Below, one piece after another: positions 1 to 6,025 of a stretch of 21,074 bases of DNA. The translations under genes were made by a program, and so were the position numbers. The stretch comes from Verrucomicrobia bacterium UBA6775 (GTDB lineage: Bacteria > Verrucomicrobiota > Verrucomicrobiia > Limisphaerales > UBA1096): contig DKGH01000087.1 of assembly GCA_002453165.1 (NCBI GenBank), positions 1 through 21,074 on the forward strand. Direction: 5' to 3'. The notes beneath the pieces are model-generated. The model was not told where the DNA came from. It ran no database searches and saw only the letters and a list, made by a program, of their open reading frames with translations. Every line of letters starts with the position of its first letter. Position 1 is the stretch's first letter.

Positions 1-78
1 GTTCGCGAGGCGATCTGGATGGTCTGGCGTCTTTGGCTGCAAAACGGCCTGCGCCGACGCCCGCGAAAAAAGAAGTAG
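1..78 (+). CDS. possible C-terminal end of an upstream gene (partial)
   Basis: Frame 1 is open from the left edge to a TAG at 76-78. It reads a Trp-rich stretch (VREAIWMVWRLWLQ) followed by a very basic tail ending RRRPRKKK. Its third codon positions are GC-rich like those of the neighbouring genes, whereas the competing frame 3, which runs on over the FAH gene in antisense, is not. The frame ends just before a doublet of the TTGGCCAA palindrome and would be convergent with the FAH gene. No family can be assigned from 25 residues, and this may not be a gene at all. Confidence 0.3.
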   Translation, partial: VREAIWMVWRLWLQNGLRRRPRKKK

Positions 79-82
79 CCCA

Positions 83-104
83 CTTGGCCAAGCGCTTGGC
101 CAAA
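83..104. repeat. TTGGCCAA palindrome doublet (intergenic)
   Basis: Two perfect TTGGCCAA cores at 84-91 and 96-103 are separated by GCGC, giving TTGGCCAAGCGCTTGGCCAA, which is itself palindromic. It lies 10 bp beyond the FAH stop codon. The doublet could fold into a strong hairpin in RNA from either strand, but no U-tract follows it. Confidence 0.85.
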
Positions 105-113
105 CGCGTCCCA

Positions 114-971
114 TTAAACCCGGACGACGCTGTTGATCAGGCAGCCGATTCCCGAAATGTGAATGGAGATTTTGTCAACCTCCTCAAGCGTGAAGTTGTC
201 ACCCGGCACGATGCCGGTGCCGGTGAGTAGCGCGCTGCCAAACGGGAAGACTTGAGAACGGTTCATGTATTCGGCCAGTTCGCTAAAGGAGCGTTTGATC
301 TGGTTGACGCTGACGCTCCCCTCAAACATCATCCCGCCGCTACGCTCAATCTTCAGGCTGATCTCCCACTGGCGTGCCTCCTCCTCGCTTGCCCCCACCG
401 TCACCCACGGGCCGACTGCGCAGGAGCGGTGGTACACCTTGGCCTGAGGCAGGTAGAGCAGGTTTTCACCCTCGATATCTCGCGAACTCATGTCGTTACC
501 CACGGCGTAGCCGGCGATGTCGCCGCGCGAATTCATCATCAAAACCAGTTCCGGTTCCGGCACATTCCACTTGGCATCAGCACGGATACCAACCGGTTCG
601 CCGCAGGCGACGACTTTTTCGGGGAGTGACTTAAAAAAAATCTCCGGGCGCGGCGCATCGTAAACCCGATCGTAGGCGGTGGCACTAAAGTCGGACTCCT
701 CCATCCGTGCATCCTTGCTGCGCAGATAAGTCACCCCGGCGGCCCAGACCTCCTGCACCTCGATCGGTGAAAGCAGGGAGACGTTGTCCCTCGCGAGGTC
801 CGGCAAGTCCTGTTTGCTCAAGTCGGTCAGGTGTTGTTTCGGATCGGTACTTTCGAGGATGGAAGTGATCGACTCCACCCCGGCGGCAGTCAGATCGAGC
901 AGGGCATCGTCGCCTTTGGCCAAGCCGATGCGAACCTGATTGTCCGGAGTCATGTAACGGCAAATTCTCAC
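114..971 (-). CDS. fumarylacetoacetate hydrolase (FAH) family protein
   Basis: Predicted cytoplasmic, divalent-metal-dependent enzyme of the FAH fold, which covers hydrolysis, dehydration or isomerisation of 2-keto acids. I chose the GTG at 971 because the product then begins MRICRYM, typical of the family, and is 285 aa, the usual length; an ATG at 953 (residue 7) is the alternative. The metal ligands are visible as Glu139 and Glu141 in PEPEL and Asp160 in the GYAVGNDMSSRD block. The following ENLLYLPQAKVY block, with a ...AVGPW turn, is of the kind seen in the branch that includes 2-keto-3-deoxy-arabinonate dehydratases. That hints at sugar-acid breakdown, but the substrate cannot be fixed from sequence. 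The gene starts 32 bp after the membrane-protein gene upstream and is probably co-transcribed with it. A TTGGCCAA core at 916-923 reads LAK near residue 18. Confidence 0.9.
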   Translation of the reverse strand: MRICRYMTPDNQVRIGLAKGDDALLDLTAAGVESITSILESTDPKQHLTDLSKQDLPDLARDNVSLLSPIEVQEVWAAGVTYLRSKDARMEESDFSATAYDRVYDAPRPEIFFKSLPEKVVACGEPVGIRADAKWNVPEPELVLMMNSRGDIAGYAVGNDMSSRDIEGENLLYLPQAKVYHRSCAVGPWVTVGASEEEARQWEISLKIERSGGMMFEGSVSVNQIKRSFSELAEYMNRSQVFPFGSALLTGTGIVPGDNFTLEEVDKISIHISGIGCLINSVVRV

Positions 972-985
972 GGCCGCGATGGTGT

Positions 986-1001
986 GCGCTTGGCCAAGCG
1001 C
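986..1001. repeat. 16-bp palindrome GCGCTTGGCCAAGCGC
   Basis: Perfect 16-bp palindrome, one of the longest copies of the TTGGCCAA family here. It fills half of the 32-bp gap between the membrane protein stop (1004) and the FAH start (971). It therefore sits about 15 bases upstream of a start codon, within the probable mRNA leader or junction. Confidence 0.9.
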
Positions 1002-1003
1002 GG

Positions 1004-2446
1004 TCAATCCTTGTCGCCGGGCCAGGCGTTCCATTGCCAGCGGCGTTTTTCCGGGCTGTAGAAAAACACCATGAGGGTGATGCCCAGCATGGAGATGAAA
1101 AAGATCAGTGCATTCGGATGGCGGCCGCCCCAATCCTTCCACGGCCAGGGGAAATCAAAGAAGGCAAAGTTCAGGTCGTGGAAAATCCAAACGCAAAAGA
1201 GCAGGGCGCAGCGAACGAACAGCGGATGCTCGCCTTCGGGCTTTGCCTGCCGCGCAAACCAGACTGCGATCGTCGTGGCGAGCAGCATCGGCAAAATCAG
1301 GTAGGCCAGCCAAGTGACGCTGTACAGGGCCGGGTCAACCAACGCACGAAGCGTCTTTCCGGCGATCGGCAGGAGGGTGATCGGCAGCAGCATCAGGTAC
1401 GGTCCCCAGCGGCCCTGTACGCAGAGCACCAGCGGGATCAATCCCATCATCACACCGAGGTCGTACACGCCGTCAATCCAGTGGATTTTGCTGAACTCAA
1501 CCAACCCGATCAGCATCACGTGGACTGCCAAAAGCAGCCCGACCAGCCAGCCGGGCAATGGGCTGACATCCGGCTCGGACGAGACGCCGATGCGCCTACG
1601 GTTCAGCCACAGGCCAAGGCCAAGCACCGCACCCATCACCGCGCCGAAGGTGGTCTCCATCATGTTCCACCAGTTGAAATATTTTGTGAAAAAGCCGATG
1701 AAACTTTCGTTGTACATCCCGGGGTTCCACGCGTTGCTGGCCTGCAGTGCTTGGCCAAGGGGGAAGCCAAGCGCGCCGCCGAGCATGCCCCAAAGCGCAA
1801 GGTTTCGGGCGAGCCGATCACGCTTGGCCAAGGCGACGTAAACGATGCCGGAGACAAGTGCAGTAAGCAGCCCACCCCAGATCTCGGGGCGATGTTTCAG
1901 TTCAACCCCCGGTTCCCATTGCCAGTGGTCGGAAAAGTAGAAGAAGGGCAGTCGTTGGTTATCCGGGTCATGTGGCGTATTGAACAGCCACCACCCGAAC
2001 ACGACGGCCATGAGCATTCCGAGCATCAGCAGGAACATCTCGAACGGACGGTATCGTTTGCCTCCCAGTCCGATGCCGAGGAATAGACCGCAGAAGCCGA
2101 TCCACACCCCACCCTTGATCGCAAGACCGAGCATGCCCCAGCGCAGCGCCGCCCAGTCGCCGACGAGCGGGCCGTCGTGGGTTAGGCCGACGGTTTGGCC
2201 GTACGTCATCGAGCCGCCGAACCCCATTGCGATTGTGCCCAGCGCGGCGGCGCGGACGACGTGGATCGACGGGTTGCTCGGGCAGAATAGAAACACCAAT
2301 ACGAGGCTCACCAGCACGCCGGCGATCATCGCACCGGTCTCGTGACCGTACTGCCCGCGAATGCCCCAGCCCATGCCGCCGGCCATCGCCGTGGCGAGCA
2401 TCGCCAGCCAAAGGGGAGGATTCGGTGTAGTCTTTTCGTTGTTCAT
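1004..2446 (-). CDS. polytopic inner-membrane protein of unknown function
   Basis: 480-aa hydrophobic protein with about a dozen predicted membrane segments. I started it at the ATG at 2446 (MNNEKTTPNPP); the open frame further upstream runs through the structured repeat and is rich in Arg/Pro, so it is probably not translated. The N-terminal block GGMGWGIRGQYGHETGAM (about residues 23-40) is densely glycine-rich with charged residues inside a membrane region, suggesting a conserved functional site. Aromatic-rich loops follow (YFSDHWQWEPG; KYFNWWNMMETTFGA), and the C-terminus is cytoplasmic-like and basic (PEKRRWQW). I do not recognise a named family. It lies between a secreted beta-propeller protein and an FAH enzyme on the same strand, so transport or membrane handling of a compound degraded by that group is possible but unproven. 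Palindrome cores at 1751 and 1824 are read as LGQA and LAKR. Confidence 0.8.
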   Translation of the reverse strand: MNNEKTTPNPPLWLAMLATAMAGGMGWGIRGQYGHETGAMIAGVLVSLVLVFLFCPSNPSIHVVRAAALGTIAMGFGGSMTYGQTVGLTHDGPLVGDWAALRWGMLGLAIKGGVWIGFCGLFLGIGLGGKRYRPFEMFLLMLGMLMAVVFGWWLFNTPHDPDNQRLPFFYFSDHWQWEPGVELKHRPEIWGGLLTALVSGIVYVALAKRDRLARNLALWGMLGGALGFPLGQALQASNAWNPGMYNESFIGFFTKYFNWWNMMETTFGAVMGAVLGLGLWLNRRRIGVSSEPDVSPLPGWLVGLLLAVHVMLIGLVEFSKIHWIDGVYDLGVMMGLIPLVLCVQGRWGPYLMLLPITLLPIAGKTLRALVDPALYSVTWLAYLILPMLLATTIAVWFARQAKPEGEHPLFVRCALLFCVWIFHDLNFAFFDFPWPWKDWGGRHPNALIFFISMLGITLMVFFYSPEKRRWQWNAWPGDKD

Positions 2447-2495
2447 TGAGATCGTATTAATTGGCAAGTCAAACGAAGTTCGGATCGTTGTGGGC

Positions 2496-2602
2496 CGGGG
2501 AGCACACGCCGCTGGCGTGTGGCGGTCGGGGGCTCGCCGGGCGCTGGTTTTCTGTTTTTGGCGAGCCACCAAAAAACGCACGCGAGCCGCGCGCGCTCCC
2601 CG
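2496..2602. repeat. structured inverted-repeat element, about 107 bp
   Basis: Nested inverted repeats. The outer arms are CGGGGAGC (2496-2503) and GCTCCCCG (2595-2602). Inside are a tight hairpin ACACGCC/GGCGTGT (2504-2510 and 2514-2520, 3-base loop) and a second pair GGCTCGCC/GGCGAGCC (2531-2538 and 2560-2567). It sits between the stop of the secreted propeller gene (2630) and the start of the membrane protein (2446). The architecture resembles REP/MITE-like repeats; no open frame within it looks real. It could also end or process transcripts from the gene upstream. Confidence 0.65.
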
Positions 2603-2629
2603 ATAATAAACTGTGGCGAATCGACTGCT

Positions 2630-4897
2630 TCACAACTTGTTGATTGTTCCCGCCATGGAGCCCCGGACGAGTTCGCCGTTGGCATCGTCCATGTCGTATT
2701 TCAATTCAAACTGCATGGCCTTTGTGAGGCTTGGCACAGAGATGACAACCGTGCGGTTGTCTTTTTTCAAGTTGGCTGCCTTGACCTGCACGGTGTCGCG
2801 TCCGTTTTTCTTCGGATCACGAATCGACCAATCCTTCGAGCCGTACTGATTGCTCCAGAGATAGTTCCATTGCTCGAGCGAATAGCTCTCGGGGTCCTCC
2901 GCGAGTTCGCGGTTGAGTGCAGTGTCGAAGGTGATCTCGATTTGCCCGGGCGCGGTCGCGTAGTCGACAGGGAGCCGCAGTGGCCCGCCAACCAGTCGCA
3001 GTCGCTGGAAACAGCCATCATGTACGGCGGAGGTTTGCCAGCCGCGCAGGCCGGAAATGTACATATGTCCGTCGTGCGGATTGAACCGGCCGCGCATTGC
3101 ACCGGAGAGGTAGCGACCGGGCAGGTTGATCATCGCGCCCTGGGTTTGGTTTGACCGATCCGGGATGCCGATCATCGCCGTGCAACGCCCGTAGGACAGG
3201 TGAACCATTTTGCCGGCGAGCGTTCCCCAGTGGTTGGCCGGCACCCAGAGTTGGCCGCCGGCGGAGTTGTCCATCACGCGCGGCACGAACGCGAACGGCA
3301 AATCGTATGTCTGCGGTTTGTCGGCGCGATGATGCATCGGCATGTAGCCGTAAAAGCCGCCCTGACGCGTGGCATCGACGCGCGTCTCCGGCACCCAGCC
3401 GCCCTGCTGATCACCCACGGTGACGATGTCGTGCGGGCTGACGCCCATGCCGTTCGGATTGCGAAAGCCGGTGGCGTACACGTCCAGTTTTGTACCGTCG
3501 GCCGCGACGCGCAGGACCGTGCCGCCGTGCGGGTTGCCCTCGGCGCACTTGGTGAAAAAGAAGTTCCCCTTCGAGTCCGTCTCGAGGTTGGTGTTAAACG
3601 AGTGGCCGCCGCCGGTGGCGAATACGTCGTTGTTAAAATTCTCGTAGTAATCCGCCTCGCCATCGCCATTGAGATCGTGCAGGCGGGTGATCTGGTCGCG
3701 CCCAATCACGTAGCCGCGGTTGTTGACGACCTTTAGGCCAAGCGGCTGGAACAAACCGGTGGCGAAACGGGTCCACGTGATCGACTCAAGCTTGTCGTCG
3801 ATACCGGTCACGCGCCAGACGTCGCCGTGCACCGTGGCAACCAGCGCCGATTGATCCTCCAGAAAATCGTGGCCGGAAGTGAAGAGCAGCGCCTTCCACG
3901 GATTGTCGAACGGCAGCCTGATTGTGTCGACCGCGAACGCATCCCTTGGCTTGCCGACGATGCCCTTGGTTTTCAGTAGCTGCCAAATCCCCGGACCGCC
4001 TTTTGTGAACCGTGCCGGAGATTCGATGGCAGAGTGACGAGCGGTTACTTTGTTGAGCCCCTTCTCCGAGTTGCAGATCAACACCTTGGCCAAGCGCTTG
4101 GCCTTGCCTGGGGCGATGTTGAGGAGAATTCGTTTGCCGGACACGCTCAGGGTGGCCGCTTGGCCAAGCGCACGCACCCAAATTGCCCTGAAGTCGTCCG
4201 TGAGCTTTGCCGTGGTCGAATCAACCAAGGTGGCAGTCATGTCAGGGTTGGTTGTCACAAGGCTGGAAAGCGATTTAGCTGCGGCGCCAACTTCAAGCGT
4301 TCGCGAGAGGAACGGTTGCCCACCGATCTCGCCGGCCCAGGGCGACTCGAGAATTGTGGCGTCCCCCACCGTGTAATGGAGCGCCACCCGTTTGCCGTGC
4401 CGATACAGTCCGCGATACTTGGCCCAGTGCCGGGGCAGGGGGCCGCGCTTGTTTGCACGGGGATCGTTCCACCCGGACTCATGCGCCCAGCCGACCGCGT
4501 TGCCGTTGACAAAAGTCATGTCCCCCTTCGGGTCCGGCCAACTCGTCAGGCCGTAGCGATTGGCCTTCATATTCAAAAATCCCCCGGTCCAGGCGGCGTT
4601 GTACCCAAGCAGTTCGGTGTTGAAGCAGACCGTGGCCTGAGCCTTGTCGCCCACCTTGATCGCGATGCCCTTGTCCACCCGACCCCGTGGCGTGAGGATG
4701 GTCGAGGCGAGGAACGGCCCGACTTCGGTGTTGGCCCAGCGGCCGTCGACCCAGTCCGCCTCAACCTGATCCACCACGGCCTTCATTGCGGTGGTGGCCG
4801 GAGGTTGCTTTTCCGCTTGGCCAAGCGCACCCATCGCTTGGCCAAGCGCCAAGACAGCCACTAGGAAACACGGCACGGAAGTTTTTCGGTAAGGCAC
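2630..4897 (-). CDS. secreted beta-propeller protein, PVC type (glucose/sorbosone dehydrogenase-like)
   Basis: 755-aa exported protein. The GTG at 4897 gives a basic N-terminus and a hydrophobic signal core (FLVAVLALGQAMGALGQA), with likely cleavage near residue 28. Residues about 40-330 form an N-terminal module (DWVDGRWANTEVGPFLAST) of a kind I associate with Verrucomicrobia/Planctomycetes secreted proteins. Residues about 340-640 look like a sugar-dehydrogenase-type beta-propeller: HGDVWRVTG, a calcium-loop-like DLNGDGEADYYENF near residue 410, GFRNPNGMGVSPHD, and LSYGRCTAMIG. The last ~100 residues look like an Ig-like beta domain. No CxxCH haem motif is present, so the electron acceptor, if it is a dehydrogenase, is elsewhere. 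Four palindrome cores lie in the gene (4086, 4160, 4817, 4838), two of them inside the signal peptide. Substrate unknown; probably periplasmic carbohydrate oxidation or binding. Confidence 0.8.
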   Translation of the reverse strand: MPYRKTSVPCFLVAVLALGQAMGALGQAEKQPPATTAMKAVVDQVEADWVDGRWANTEVGPFLASTILTPRGRVDKGIAIKVGDKAQATVCFNTELLGYNAAWTGGFLNMKANRYGLTSWPDPKGDMTFVNGNAVGWAHESGWNDPRANKRGPLPRHWAKYRGLYRHGKRVALHYTVGDATILESPWAGEIGGQPFLSRTLEVGAAAKSLSSLVTTNPDMTATLVDSTTAKLTDDFRAIWVRALGQAATLSVSGKRILLNIAPGKAKRLAKVLICNSEKGLNKVTARHSAIESPARFTKGGPGIWQLLKTKGIVGKPRDAFAVDTIRLPFDNPWKALLFTSGHDFLEDQSALVATVHGDVWRVTGIDDKLESITWTRFATGLFQPLGLKVVNNRGYVIGRDQITRLHDLNGDGEADYYENFNNDVFATGGGHSFNTNLETDSKGNFFFTKCAEGNPHGGTVLRVAADGTKLDVYATGFRNPNGMGVSPHDIVTVGDQQGGWVPETRVDATRQGGFYGYMPMHHRADKPQTYDLPFAFVPRVMDNSAGGQLWVPANHWGTLAGKMVHLSYGRCTAMIGIPDRSNQTQGAMINLPGRYLSGAMRGRFNPHDGHMYISGLRGWQTSAVHDGCFQRLRLVGGPLRLPVDYATAPGQIEITFDTALNRELAEDPESYSLEQWNYLWSNQYGSKDWSIRDPKKNGRDTVQVKAANLKKDNRTVVISVPSLTKAMQFELKYDMDDANGELVRGSMAGTINKL
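4157..4170. repeat. CGCTTGGCCAAGCG palindrome (coding)
   Basis: Full 14-bp copy, read on the - strand as RALGQAA in the N-terminal module of the secreted propeller protein. A related doublet, TTGGCCAAGCGCTTGGCC, lies at 4086-4103 in the same gene and is read KAKRLAK. Confidence 0.9.
4814..4848. repeat. pair of CGCTTGGCCAAGCG palindromes in a signal peptide
   Basis: Two full 14-bp copies (4814-4827 and 4835-4848) with 21-bp periodicity, so both are read in the same frame as ALGQA. Together they encode most of the hydrophobic and cleavage region of the exported propeller protein's signal peptide. Confidence 0.9.
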
Positions 4898-4986
4898 GGC
4901 GGTATGCTGCGGCAGTCACAATCCTTGTCAAGCAACAGCGCACGCCGGGCTTGTGAAGCCTAATCTGAACGGGTAGCTTCTCCCTC
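4898..4986. promoter_or_regulatory. divergent intergenic region, propeller gene / hicB
   Basis: 89 bp separate two genes transcribed away from each other, so promoters in both directions must lie here or just inside the genes. A TTGTGA (4951-4956) followed after 17 bases by TAGCTT (4974-4979) is a weak sigma70-like candidate for hicB. No clear operator palindrome and no copy of the TTGGCCAA repeat is seen. The hicB start is preceded by a pyrimidine-rich stretch rather than a Shine-Dalgarno sequence. Confidence 0.3.
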
Positions 4987-5205
4987 ATGAATTTTACTGC
5001 CGTTTATCAACCAGTAGAGGAGGGAGGGTACGTCGCTTGGTTGGAGGAGATGCCCGGTGTGCAAACTCAGGGCGAAACGCTCGATGAAACCAAGGCGAAC
5101 CTGCAGGATGCCCATCAACTTGCGATTCGGTATCTACGTGAAAAATCGAAGGAACAATTTAACAGTGAAGCTGTTCGCGAACCGTTTGAATCTATCACCA
5201 TGTGA
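4987..5205 (+). CDS. hicB: HicB-family antitoxin
   Basis: 72-aa protein with the HicB partial RNase H-like fold: MNFTAVYQPVEEGGYVAWLEEMPG, then QTQGETLDETKANLQDA and a helical tail. It neutralises the HicA mRNA interferase in type II toxin-antitoxin pairs. It has no C-terminal HTH or ribbon-helix-helix domain, so it is the short form, and autoregulation by direct DNA binding is not obvious. Its TGA at 5203-5205 is followed almost at once by the hicA frame, an antitoxin-first order found in many hicBA loci. Confidence 0.88.
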   Translation: MNFTAVYQPVEEGGYVAWLEEMPGVQTQGETLDETKANLQDAHQLAIRYLREKSKEQFNSEAVREPFESITM

Positions 5206-5210
5206 AATGA

Positions 5211-5387
5211 ACCGAACTGGAAAAATATCTCCGTCGACATGGATGTTCGTTTAAACGTCAGGGTGGAAATCATGCAATATGGGAGAACGCAGAATCTGGG
5301 CAATGGTCTTCGCTGCCAAGGCACCGCGAAGTGAAGGATTTTTTGGTCCGTGGCATTTGCAAGCAACTTGAAATACCTAATCCCTAG
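5211..5387 (+). pseudogene. hicA: HicA-family toxin frame lacking a canonical start
   Basis: The frame from 5211 to the TAG at 5385-5387 reads TELEKYLRRHGC, then FKRQGGNHAIWENAESGQ, then LPRHREVKDFLVRGICKQLEI. This is an essentially complete HicA mRNA-interferase fold (58 residues), including the GGNH catalytic histidine at 5271-5273. There is no ATG/GTG/TTG start after the in-frame TGA at 5208-5210. Immediately before it the sequence is GTG AAA TGA ACC GAA CTG, so reverting TGA to CGA would restore a normal M-K-R-T-E-L start overlapping the hicB stop. I infer a nonsense mutation at codon 3; expression from the CTG at 5217 or by coupling to hicB remains possible. The ATG at 5207 is in another frame and ends after about 15 codons. 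Confidence 0.8.
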
Positions 5388-5964
5388 TTTTTTTATCACA
5401 CCGATTGCGCTAAGGGCCCAAGCGGTTGCGAATGAGGGGGAGCAGGTTGGTGGTGACGAGCTTGACTGGTCCGGATTGGCGATTGATTGGTCTCAGAAAA
5501 TCGGGCTCGCCCTTCTGATCCTGCTTGGCTTTTGGATTCTGGCCATCGTGATCCGGAAGATAATCCGCAAGGCTGGCGGAGCGACCGGGATCGATTCCAG
5601 CGTGGTGAACCTGCTGGCCCGGGTGGCCAATGTAGTCATTTGGATCATGGGACTGGTCACAGCGCTTGGAACGGTCGGCATCGACGTGTCCGCCATCGTG
5701 GCGAGTCTTGGATTAACCGGCTTCGCGGTCGGCTTTGCGCTCAAGGACTCAATCAGCAACCTCCTCTCGGGGGTGTTGATACTAATATATCGGCCGTTTC
5801 GGGTGGGGCAGTGGATCAACGTGAAATCGTTCGAGGGCAACGTCACGGCGATTGACCTGCGCTACACGACTTTGGAGAAGGACGACGAGAAAATACTGGT
5901 TCCCAACTCGCTGCTTTTCACCAACCCCATCAATATTCGCTCGAAATCCGGGCCGGAAAATTGA
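5350..5964 (+). CDS. short MscS-family mechanosensitive channel
   Basis: Inner-membrane channel that releases solutes under osmotic downshock. The start is uncertain. The GTG at 5350 (AAGGA 12 bases upstream) gives 204 aa. The TTG at 5368 gives a cleaner signal-like N-terminus, MKYLIPSFFITPIALRAQA. Two membrane helices (about residues 49-70 and 88-110) precede the pore-lining helix, which carries the MscS signature GLTGFAVGFALKDSISNLL and then YRPFRVGQWI. The beta domain follows (VKSFEGNVTAIDLRYTTLE; ILVPNSLLFTNPI), and the protein stops there. It lacks the C-terminal alpha/beta vestibule domain of the 286-aa E. coli MscS and has an N-terminus of its own. Its first codons overlap the hicA frame by 20-38 bases. 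Confidence 0.85.
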   Translation: MAFASNLKYLIPSFFITPIALRAQAVANEGEQVGGDELDWSGLAIDWSQKIGLALLILLGFWILAIVIRKIIRKAGGATGIDSSVVNLLARVANVVIWIMGLVTALGTVGIDVSAIVASLGLTGFAVGFALKDSISNLLSGVLILIYRPFRVGQWINVKSFEGNVTAIDLRYTTLEKDDEKILVPNSLLFTNPINIRSKSGPEN

Positions 5965-6025
5965 ACATTCACCGGCCCGCGATGTCTCATCGGCGTCGGT
6001 TTCGGCCGGGGGAACAACCACTATT

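Noticed and set aside
33..230. + strand frame with repeated LAKR from the palindrome doublet
   Set aside because: It overlaps the 3' end of the well-supported FAH gene in antisense; the LAKRLAKR string comes from the repeat doublet, and codon use is unlike the neighbours.
1034..2086. 350-codon + strand frame over the membrane protein
   Set aside because: Gln/His/Glu/Pro-rich shadow of a membrane protein read backwards; no family resemblance.
5207..5254. ATG at 5207 as the start of hicA
   Set aside because: It reads a different frame and stops after about 15 codons. It would need a +1 shift and would drop residues of the conserved ELEKYL helix; a nonsense change at 5208-5210 explains the locus better.
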